From: SZUA-584 sp964607965
GTDB lineage: Bacteria > Bacillota > Clostridia > Christensenellales > SZUA-584
Assembly: GCA_964607965.1 (NCBI GenBank)
Contig: CAZSMH010000086.1
Location: forward strand, 1 to 5,764
Reading direction: 5' to 3'
DNA length: 5,764 bases
Part shown: piece after piece, positions 1 to 5,580 of the stretch
Position numbering within the stretch: the first letter of the stretch is position 1
How the letters are laid out: every line of letters begins with the position of its first letter
Notes under the pieces: generated by a model
Seen by the model: the letters and a program-made list of their open reading frames with translations, nothing else
Database searches by the model: none
What the model was told of the DNA's origin: nothing
Position numbers and translations under genes: made by a program

Positions 1-1334
1 GAAAAAATTGCCTTCTGCTTTTCAAACATTCCAACAAAAGATTGATAGGAAAAAAGCTCATTTTCTATAAAATTCATAATATAAAACTCGTATTTTTTAA
101 GGTATTTATCGTTTTCTAAAATTCTGTCGGTCAGCGGATGAGTTATATCTTCCTCAAGATATTGGTCGGTTAAACTGTACCATTTGTAGATATCGGCATC
201 AACAATGTTCTCATAACTCCAGAAAGGCTCTCCTCCCCATCCGCCGCCTAAACTTGCGTCATAATCGTACGGTATATATTCTATTTTTCCGCAGTTGTTA
301 AAATATAGATAATAATTGTTGCCCATTGTCCTGTAGTCATCGGGTGTGCCAAGAAGAACATTCATGGCCATAAGGCGCAGGAAACGGTCAATTTCAAAGT
401 TTTGTTCAATATATTCATAAAACTCCTCGTCGCTTAACAAATTTATATTTTCAATAAAAGAAACTATATCGCTAAAATCCGACTTTTGCTCATTTGTTTT
501 AAGATCATAAGAAGGGCGGTAATACGATTCCCAATCCTTAACTCCAATAACTTTGGCAGGATAGTTATCCTCAAGGGTAGCCGGGCATAGATCTTCCCAT
601 AGACATTTATATAGATTTCCGTCGTTTTGTTGTTTGCCCAGTCTTTTAGTTATAAAATCTTTGTCTATAGGTTCTATCATGGTATAAACGCCATAGTCAA
701 TTTCCTCTCCGTCAATGTTTATTTTCAGAGAAACCAGAACCGCATTAGGCGCCATAACTCCTGCATTTCTCAAACGGTTAAAACAATACAATTCTTTTAT
801 ATGGCTCTGGTCTGTCCACAAATTCCACTTTAAATTAAGCTTATCAATATCACAGAATTCTCTGTTTTTTAATATTTTATAGTCGGCCGTGTTTTCGTTA
901 AAATCAAACGTCTCATTAAACTTAAGGGCAAAATGCGCTCTTTGATATTCCCCCTCCTCGTTTTCCACAAGCCTGCGGGTTGTGTTACCCCGCGTTCGAA
1001 ATCCAATGTTGTGCAGCTTTATACTCCCGTATTTGTCTGTATATACAAAATCAGCGTGCCTGTATCGGCCTGTTCTCATTCTCTCATCCTGCTTGCCGTA
1101 CTCCTTCATATCCTGTATAAGGCCTTCCCACTCGTCTCTTGTTATTAATACTGTTATATGGTGTGCGATATCCTCATTAAACAACCTAAAATAATCAGAC
1201 GTTGAGGTTAAAGGCATCGGCTTAATGCCGCTTACAGCATTAGCGGAGGATGGTGCGTCAACATTACCGCATATAATAAATAGTATTATTGCTATGGATA
1301 CAATTAAATAAACGGCAGTATTTTTATTATACAT
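1..1334 (-). CDS. CotH kinase family protein, secreted or membrane-anchored, C-terminus beyond the left edge
   Basis: I translated the minus strand from the ATG at 1334-1332. It stays open for 444 codons and leaves the window without a stop, so it is partial. Residues 7-23 are strongly hydrophobic after a lysine-containing start, which fits a signal peptide or anchor; C22 follows Phe-Ile-Ile and is not a good lipobox. Landmarks of the CotH (spore coat protein H) kinase fold appear in order: the R113-T-R-G-N-T119 strand ('R.RGN.S' in the family), D175-QSHIK-E181, the I-D-G-E...Y-G-V-Y...E221 block, G239-N-L-Y-K243, and Y-D357-Y-D359 near the expected metal/catalytic acidic site. Family members are atypical protein kinases; Bacillus CotH phosphorylates coat proteins, but many relatives are secreted proteins with other or unknown roles. 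A ribosome site (AGGG, 1348-1345) lies 10 bases before the ATG. It is divergent from the repair genes and looks more AT-rich than they do, so a functional link is not implied. Confidence 0.85.
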   Translation of the reverse strand, partial: MYNKNTAVYLIVSIAIILFIICGNVDAPSSANAVSGIKPMPLTSTSDYFRLFNEDIAHHITVLITRDEWEGLIQDMKEYGKQDERMRTGRYRHADFVYTDKYGSIKLHNIGFRTRGNTTRRLVENEEGEYQRAHFALKFNETFDFNENTADYKILKNREFCDIDKLNLKWNLWTDQSHIKELYCFNRLRNAGVMAPNAVLVSLKINIDGEEIDYGVYTMIEPIDKDFITKRLGKQQNDGNLYKCLWEDLCPATLEDNYPAKVIGVKDWESYYRPSYDLKTNEQKSDFSDIVSFIENINLLSDEEFYEYIEQNFEIDRFLRLMAMNVLLGTPDDYRTMGNNYYLYFNNCGKIEYIPYDYDASLGGGWGGEPFWSYENIVDADIYKWYSLTDQYLEEDITHPLTDRILENDKYLKKYEFYIMNFIENELFSYQSFVGMFEKQKAIF

Positions 1335-1371
1335 ATAGTCTTAACCCTATTAAAAATATTTAATCAAATAC

Positions 1372-1377
1372 ATTATA
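1372..1377 (-). promoter_or_regulatory. Candidate -10 element for the CotH-family gene
   Basis: On the minus strand this reads TATAAT, 37 bases before the ATG at 1334. No convincing -35 lies at 16-18 bases. The box overlaps one arm of the 14-bp palindrome at 1373-1386. The call rests on the -10 match and position only. Confidence 0.3.
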
Positions 1378-1453
1378 TGCATATAAAGGCATAATTAACG
1401 CTTGTCTAAAAAATAACGCAGCCCACGCTCTTGTATCAGAGTATTCGTTTCAC

Positions 1454-1482
1454 TTTACAAGAACGTTTGTTCGATATATAAT
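1454..1482 (+). promoter_or_regulatory. Sigma-A-type promoter of the radical SAM/DUF4130 operon
   Basis: TTTACA (1454-1459) and TATAAT (1477-1482) are separated by exactly 17 bases. Transcription should start near 1489, only one or two bases before the ribosome site, giving a leader of roughly 15 bases. The LexA box fills nearly the whole spacer, which predicts tight repression. Confidence 0.85.
1460..1473. promoter_or_regulatory. LexA (SOS) operator of the radical SAM operon
   Basis: AGAACGTTTGTTCG matches the Gram-positive LexA/DinR consensus CGAAC-N4-GTTCG: both GAAC and GTTC half-sites are intact, and one outer base (A for C) differs. It lies between the -35 and -10 elements, where LexA would block RNA polymerase. 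Its presence puts the downstream operon in the SOS regulon. The independent, perfect box before the polymerase gene at 4310-4323 supports the call. Confidence 0.87.
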
Positions 1483-1489
1483 AAAAAAT

Positions 1490-1496
1490 AGGGGTG
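1490..1496 (+). promoter_or_regulatory. Ribosome binding site that fixes the GTG start at 1504
   Basis: AGGGGTG ends 7 bases before GTG 1504. The ATG at 1500-1502 is in another frame and reaches a stop after six codons, so the GTG is the initiator. The resulting N-terminus (MELFDKLKIL) also matches how this family begins. Confidence 0.8.
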
Positions 1497-1503
1497 AATA
1501 TGC

Positions 1504-2820
1504 GTGGAGCTTTTCGATAAGCTGAAAATTTTAACTGATGCGGCAAAATACGACGTGGCCTGCACGTCAAGCGGAGTTGACAGAAAGCCCGTACCGGGCG
1601 GCATAGGAAACGCCGCGTCTATGGGTATATGCCACAGCTTTTCAGGCGACGGGCGGTGCATATCCCTTCTTAAGGTTCTTATGTCCAACGCGTGTATATA
1701 CGACTGCTTATACTGCGTAAACCGCCGTTCGCACGATATTTCCCGTGCAACTTTTCATCCGCGGGAGCTGGCTGATTTAACTATTGCATTTTACCGGCGC
1801 AATTATATCGAAGGCCTTTTTTTAAGCTCGGGAGTATTAAAAAACCCCAATTACACTGTAGAGCGCATGATAGAAACACTGCGAATACTGCGTGAAGAAT
1901 ACCGATTTTACGGCTACATACACGCAAAGGCGATTCCTGGTGCGGATAACGAGCTGCTCGAGCGTCTCGGCCTTCTGGCAGACCGAATGAGCGTAAACGT
2001 TGAGCTTCCTTCACAGAAAAGTCTTTCACTGCTTGCTCCCGAAAAAACAAAGAAGTCCATTTTAACACCCATGGGATATATACGCGGACGAATCAGCCAG
2101 AATTCCAAAGAGCTTGTGCGTTATAAAAGCACGCCGAAGTTTGTGCCTGCCGGACAAAGCACTCAGATGATTATCGGGGCTTCAGGCGAAAGCGACTACA
2201 AAATATTAAACCTTACTGAAGGGCTTTATAATAATTATAAATTAAAACGCGTATTTTTCTCTGCCTATATGCCCGTAGTAAGCCATTCTCTGCTGCCTTC
2301 CTGTGATACCAAACCTCCTCTGCTGCGTGAACACAGGCTGTATCAGGCAGACTGGCTGCTTCGTTTTTACGGTTTTTCAGCCAGCGAACTGCTTGATGAA
2401 TCGCACCCCTTTTTTAACCCGTATCTCGACCCTAAGTGCAACTGGGCTCTTAATCATCCGGAGCTTTTTCCTGTGGAAGTAAACCGCGCGTCTTATGATA
2501 TGCTTCTTCGCGTTCCGGGAATAGGAGTAAAAAGCGCAAGGCGTATTCTTGCTGTGCGAAGAACGGGCAAACTTGATTTTAACGGACTTAAAAAGCTGGG
2601 TGTTGTGCTAAAACGCGCCCAATATTTTATCACCTGCTCCGGAAAGCTGCCAAACGGCCTTGATACAACGCAGGATTCGCTGCTTTGTGCTCTTTTGTCA
2701 GCACAGGCGCACGGCAGGCTCGAACAGGAGCGTCTTAATATGCCGCGCCAGCTTTCAATGTTTGAAAATACTGCAATAGCACAGGAGGAACTGCACAAAT
2801 GCTTGAGCGGTCAGCTGTGA
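1504..2820 (+). CDS. Putative DNA modification/repair radical SAM protein (TIGR03916 type)
   Basis: A 438-residue protein starting at GTG. The radical SAM cluster motif is C64-x3-C68-x2-C71, followed by the conserved N-R-R stretch; it should bind a [4Fe-4S] cluster and cleave S-adenosylmethionine. The barrel continues through the IEGLFLSSG segment (102-110), the GYIHAKAIPGA segment (137-147) and PAGQSTQMIIGA (215-226). A helix-hairpin-helix follows at about 333-349 (LLRVPGIGVKSARRI), a non-specific DNA-binding element. The family is known as a partner of DUF4130/UDG-linked proteins; its substrate is, to my knowledge, unknown. Additional cysteines C20, C43, C52, C312 and C378 lie in stretches I recall as conserved and could hold a second metal site (inference). 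The tail carries Q416-L-S-M-F420, close to the sliding-clamp motif QLSLF. First gene of the LexA-controlled operon; it overlaps the next gene by 22 bases. Full length, no disruption seen. Confidence 0.93.
   Translation: MELFDKLKILTDAAKYDVACTSSGVDRKPVPGGIGNAASMGICHSFSGDGRCISLLKVLMSNACIYDCLYCVNRRSHDISRATFHPRELADLTIAFYRRNYIEGLFLSSGVLKNPNYTVERMIETLRILREEYRFYGYIHAKAIPGADNELLERLGLLADRMSVNVELPSQKSLSLLAPEKTKKSILTPMGYIRGRISQNSKELVRYKSTPKFVPAGQSTQMIIGASGESDYKILNLTEGLYNNYKLKRVFFSAYMPVVSHSLLPSCDTKPPLLREHRLYQADWLLRFYGFSASELLDESHPFFNPYLDPKCNWALNHPELFPVEVNRASYDMLLRVPGIGVKSARRILAVRRTGKLDFNGLKKLGVVLKRAQYFITCSGKLPNGLDTTQDSLLCALLSAQAHGRLEQERLNMPRQLSMFENTAIAQEELHKCLSGQL
2783..2788 (+). promoter_or_regulatory. 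Ribosome binding site of the DUF4130 gene, inside the radical SAM gene
   Basis: AGGAGG lies 10 bases before the ATG at 2799, within the last codons of the radical SAM gene. A strong internal site together with a 22-base gene overlap suggests coupled production of the two proteins at a similar level. Confidence 0.8.
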
Positions 2821-3611
2821 TTTATTGCTACGATGGCAGCTTTGACGGCCTTTTATGCTGCGTGTTCGAAAGCTATTATAATAAAGAAGTGCCTGCGGAT
2901 ATAATTTCGCAAAGCGCTCCTCTCCCGCTTCTTCTCAATATCAAAACCATAAACACCGATGAGAAAAAAGCAAACCGTGTATTAAAGTCTATCCCTTTAA
3001 AAATAGGCAAAGAAGCTTTGTGGTTTATACGCAAAGCATTTTTAACATGCCATCCGCAAAAAGAACTGCTTATCAGCCGTTTTTTGCACCTCGGTTACCG
3101 GTACGGCAAATCGGTATTGAATATGCTTACTAATGATACGGTGCATCAGCTGTCTGCGGCCGTGCGGCACCTTGGGAACGAGGCTCATCTTTACAAAGGT
3201 TTTGTGCGCTTTTCCGAGTCTGGCGGAGCATTGACTGCTCAGATAGAGCCTAAAAATATAGTGCTTCCATTGATTGCACGCCATTTTTGCGAAAGATTTT
3301 CTAACGAACAATTTTTGATTTATGACAAAACTCATGATATGGCGCTTATTTACGGCAACAACAGCATGACAATCACATCGGTTGAAGAGCTTGAACTGCC
3401 CTGTCCGGATGAGAATGAAATTAAGTTCCGCTCACTATGGAAGCTTTTTTACGATACCATTGAAATAAAAGGGCGGCACAATCCGCGCTGCCGCAAAAAC
3501 CATATGCCAAAGCGATATTGGCGTTATCTTACGGAACTGGCACACGAAGATATAAAAGCTTTGCATTCGCTCAATGATATAAAAATACAACTTGGAGAGT
3601 CAAAAAGATAG
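2799..3611 (+). CDS. DUF4130 protein, partner of the radical SAM enzyme (TIGR03915 type, 'probable DNA metabolism protein')
   Basis: A 270-residue soluble protein. The N-terminus shows the family signature YCYDGSFDGLLCCVFESYY (9-27). The centre has N-E-A-H130...G-F-V-R-F138, the acidic-aromatic I-E-P151 and I-A-R-H-F163, then L-I-Y-D176. The end has H-N-P-R230 and H-M-P-K-R-Y-W241, a basic patch that could touch nucleic acid (inference). Proteins of this type occur together with TIGR03916 radical SAM proteins. The related TIGR03914 form adds a uracil-DNA-glycosylase domain at the C-terminus; this one ends soon after the K-R-Y-W motif, so it is the short form without a glycosylase. It lies in the same LexA-controlled operon, translated from AGGAGG at 2783. 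Biochemical role unknown; a DNA-recognition or substrate-presenting subunit is a guess from association. No clear terminator follows. Confidence 0.92.
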   Translation: MLERSAVIYCYDGSFDGLLCCVFESYYNKEVPADIISQSAPLPLLLNIKTINTDEKKANRVLKSIPLKIGKEALWFIRKAFLTCHPQKELLISRFLHLGYRYGKSVLNMLTNDTVHQLSAAVRHLGNEAHLYKGFVRFSESGGALTAQIEPKNIVLPLIARHFCERFSNEQFLIYDKTHDMALIYGNNSMTITSVEELELPCPDENEIKFRSLWKLFYDTIEIKGRHNPRCRKNHMPKRYWRYLTELAHEDIKALHSLNDIKIQLGESKR

Positions 3612-3682
3612 AATAGCAAATAAGAATAGCGTATTATATGCAATGTCATATAGTTGCTTTATTATGTGTATTATGGTATATA

Positions 3683-3691
3683 TGCTATAAT
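3683..3691 (+). promoter_or_regulatory. Extended -10 promoter of the small membrane protein gene
   Basis: TGCTATAAT is a perfect extended -10 (TG-n-TATAAT). The best -35 candidate (TTATGT, 3662-3667, 18-base spacing) is poor, as is common with extended -10 promoters. Expected transcription start is near 3698. No LexA-like palindrome is nearby, so this gene appears to be outside the SOS control of its neighbours. Confidence 0.65.
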
Positions 3692-3713
3692 CAATTATAT
3701 AAGGGCAATCGTT

Positions 3714-3950
3714 GTGTTGGAAGTGGTCGCATTAATTTATATATGCAGAAGAATATGGTCAAACGCTTTTGAACGTGGTCGCAGTCCCATATTTTATATT
3801 ATTCTGACCCTTGTTATTTGGGTCGGCATGGAGATCTTGGGCTTTATTATTGGTTTGTCTTTAGGTTTGGGAGCAGGAGCGTATTTTATAGCACTTGTAT
3901 TCGCTGTCATTGGAGGGCTCATATCATATATATTAACAGTTAACTTTTAA
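3714..3950 (+). CDS. Small two-helix membrane protein of unknown function
   Basis: The frame is open from a TTG at 3654, but I place the start at GTG 3714. The extended -10 promoter at 3683-3691 lies inside the longer version, and AAGGG at 3701-3705 is 8 bases before the GTG; TTG 3717 is an alternative. The product has 78 residues. A short hydrophobic N-terminus is followed by a charged stretch with E20-R-G-R-S-P25, then a helix at about 27-50 with an acidic residue (E40) in its middle, a glycine-rich turn (G51-L-G-A-G55), and a second helix at about 56-76. The R-G-R-S-P motif before a tryptophan- and glycine-rich helix recurs in small bacterial membrane proteins I recall, none with a firm function. 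It sits between the two SOS units on the same strand but has its own promoter. The coding call is supported by promoter, ribosome site and composition; function is open. Confidence 0.72.
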   Translation: MLEVVALIYICRRIWSNAFERGRSPIFYIILTLVIWVGMEILGFIIGLSLGLGAGAYFIALVFAVIGGLISYILTVNF

Positions 3951-4275
3951 GCATCCGTCAGTGTAACCTAATTCATTTTAAGAGCAGTTTTGTTTTTATC
4001 ACAGCGCAAAAAAGAATTGTATTTCTACTACCACATAACATAATCAGAAAATTAGCCGAATAATTAATGCTCGTAAATAAATAAGAATGAAGATACAAAA
4101 GAAACGGTTACCGCCTCTGTTTTTATCATTAGGTTGCTCCTCTGTTATATCTTTGGGCATACTTTCACACTATTTGATAGTGTTCGGATATAATGCTGAT
4201 TGACAAGCCATCTTATAAAAACGCGTATCTATCAGCTCGCTCCTTAAAAAAACAGCCAATTTATTTTTTTCCCTG
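3951..4275. other. AT-rich intergenic stretch with no clear gene
   Basis: About 325 bases lie between the small membrane protein and the polymerase promoter. I see no long frame on either strand, no recognisable RNA gene, and no GC-rich hairpin with a T-run that would make a convincing terminator. It holds a short direct repeat (CCTCTGTT at about 4114-4121 and 4139-4146), a 17-bp dyad (ACACTAT-ttg-ATAGTGT, 4167-4183), an isolated TATAAT at 4189-4194 without a good -35, and a 21-codon minus-strand frame (4064-4129) listed separately. Confidence 0.6.
4064..4129 (-). CDS. Possible 21-residue peptide (weak call)
   Basis: On the minus strand an ATG (4129-4127) is preceded by AGAGGAG (4143-4137) at 7 bases, a near-ideal ribosome site. 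The frame runs 21 codons to TAA and encodes a peptide with a hydrophobic, serine-rich centre (VTVSFVSSFLFIY). An in-frame stop lies just upstream, so it cannot be longer. I find no convincing promoter. It could be a chance frame, a small membrane peptide, or part of an antisense leader. Only the ribosome site argues for it. Confidence 0.2.
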   Translation of the reverse strand: MIKTEAVTVSFVSSFLFIYEH

Positions 4276-4304
4276 TTGAATATTTAGCATTTATAGCATA
4301 TAAT
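4276..4304 (+). promoter_or_regulatory. Sigma-A-type promoter of the Y-family polymerase gene
   Basis: TTGAAT (4276-4281) and TATAAT (4299-4304) are spaced 17 bases apart. Transcription should begin near 4311, at the left edge of the LexA box, so the repressor would cover the start site. Confidence 0.85.
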
Positions 4305-4309
4305 AAAAT

Positions 4310-4323
4310 CGAACATATGTTCG
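4310..4323. promoter_or_regulatory. Perfect LexA (SOS) operator of the polymerase gene
   Basis: CGAACATATGTTCG is an exact match to the Bacillus-type LexA consensus. Symmetry extends one more base each side (T4309...A4324), making a 16-bp perfect palindrome. The ribosome site GAGG (4323-4326), 9 bases before ATG 4336, begins at the last base of the operator, so promoter, operator and translation signals are packed into about 60 bases. Confidence 0.93.
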
Positions 4324-4335
4324 AGGTTTTTTATT

Positions 4336-5580
4336 ATGCAGCGCGTTATATTACATTCCGATATGAATAATTTTTATGCCAGCGTGGAGTGCGTGCACCG
4401 TCCTGATATAAGAGGATATCCCGTGGTGGTCGGCGGAGACGAGCAGCTGCGCCACGGCATTGTGCTTGCTAAAAACGATATTGCCAAGGCAGCCGGTATA
4501 CGCACAGGCCAGACGCTCTGGCAAGCGCGGGAAAAATGCACTAACCTTGTTACGCTCAAGCCCAATTATCCTTTATATCTGCGCTATGCCAAGTTCGCAC
4601 GCCAGATATACGCGGACTTCACCGATAAAATAGAACCTTTCGGGCTTGACGAAGCGTGGCTGGATGTAAGCGGAGATAACGGCATGCTGGTTGCCAATCA
4701 GATACGTTCACGCATAAAAAAAGAGCTTGGCGTTACCGCTTCCGTAGGCGTCAGCTACAACAAAATATTTGCTAAACTCGGGTCGGATATAAAAAAGCCG
4801 GACGCAACAACTCTTATAAGCCAAAAAAATTTTAGGTCTGTGGCATGGCCGCTGCCCGTTGAAGAACTTTTGTACGTAGGGCGCGCAACCAAATCAAAGC
4901 TTAATAAATTCGGCATAACCACAATAGGCGAACTTGCTTCAGCTCCTGTTTTGCTTTTGCGTAATGTATTCGGGAAAGTGGGAGACGTACTGCATCGCTT
5001 CGCAAACGGCATTGATGATTCTCCGGTAATGCACACGGACGAGGAACAACTTATAAAATCAATAGGCAACAGCACTACAACCCCAAGAGACCTAGTGTGC
5101 AGCGAAGATGTGAAAATTACATTTTTCATATTATGCGAGAGCGTATGCGCCCGTATGCGCGAACATGGGTTTATGTGCCGTACAGTAGCCATATCTGTCC
5201 GCGACAACGAATTATTCCGCTTTGAGCGGCAGACAAAGCTTCCCCATCCTTCCTGCATATCCGGAGAGATAGCGCATGCCGCTATGCGATTGTTTAAACA
5301 GGAGTATGGATGGCCAAGGCCAATCCGCAGCCTCGGAGTGCGCTGTACGGATTTAATACCAGCGGACAGTCCTGTCCAGACGTCTTTGCTGTTTAATGAG
5401 GAAGGGCTGCAAAAACAGGAAACGCTGGAGAGAACAGTAGATGCTCTTCGCAGGCGGTTCGGGCATTTTTGCATACAGCGTGCATGCGTTCTGGCAGACA
5501 GACCTCTTAGCGGCCTTGACCCTAAGGGCGACCATATAATACATCCGGTGGGCTTTTTTAAGGACGGTATGACAAAATGA
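4336..5580 (+). CDS. dinB: Y-family DNA polymerase (Pol IV/DinB-UmuC-like), SOS-controlled
   Basis: A 414-residue translesion polymerase that inserts nucleotides opposite damaged bases with low fidelity. The N-terminal block HSDMNNFYASVE (7-18) has the first catalytic acid D9 and the likely steric gate Y14, which excludes ribonucleotides. The F-G-L-D105-E106-A motif supplies the other metal ligands. A-S-V-G-V-S-Y-N-K (135-143) completes the palm, and a thumb HhH-like segment lies near 175-200. The little-finger region follows from about 240. Q348-T-S-L-L-F353 fits a sliding-clamp-binding motif (QxxLxF), but about 60 residues follow it. N11 sits where E. coli DinB has D10; UmuC-type enzymes also have Asn there, so activity is not in doubt. 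All three metal-binding acids are present. It is expressed from a promoter with a perfect LexA box, and its stop overlaps the next gene by ATGA. A UmuC/UvrX-like name is the main alternative. Confidence 0.93.
   Translation: MQRVILHSDMNNFYASVECVHRPDIRGYPVVVGGDEQLRHGIVLAKNDIAKAAGIRTGQTLWQAREKCTNLVTLKPNYPLYLRYAKFARQIYADFTDKIEPFGLDEAWLDVSGDNGMLVANQIRSRIKKELGVTASVGVSYNKIFAKLGSDIKKPDATTLISQKNFRSVAWPLPVEELLYVGRATKSKLNKFGITTIGELASAPVLLLRNVFGKVGDVLHRFANGIDDSPVMHTDEEQLIKSIGNSTTTPRDLVCSEDVKITFFILCESVCARMREHGFMCRTVAISVRDNELFRFERQTKLPHPSCISGEIAHAAMRLFKQEYGWPRPIRSLGVRCTDLIPADSPVQTSLLFNEEGLQKQETLERTVDALRRRFGHFCIQRACVLADRPLSGLDPKGDHIIHPVGFFKDGMTK

Noticed and set aside
627..1194. Plus-strand frames of 68-71 codons
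   Set aside because: They lie opposite the continuous minus-strand CotH-family gene, lack ribosome sites and family resemblance, and read as antisense shadows.
1500..1520. ATG at 1500 as start of the radical SAM gene
   Set aside because: It is in a different frame and meets TAA at 1518-1520. GTG 1504 is in frame with all family motifs.
3616..3663. Possible terminator after the DUF4130 gene (TATATG/CATATA inverted repeat, flanked by AGCAA/TTGCT and TTTATT)
   Set aside because: The stem is short, AT-rich and interrupted by a large internal loop, and the T-run is broken. It is too weak to call.
4114..4146. Direct repeat CCTCTGTT (two copies) plus a shared TGTTTTTATCA further upstream, considered as a mobile-element or phage attachment trace
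   Set aside because: The repeats are short, T-rich and without inverted ends, transposase or tRNA context. Chance is the simpler explanation.
4200..4231. TTGACA at 4200-4205 as the -35 of an extra promoter
   Set aside because: No -10 lies at 16-18 bases; the nearest candidates are at 8 and 20 bases.
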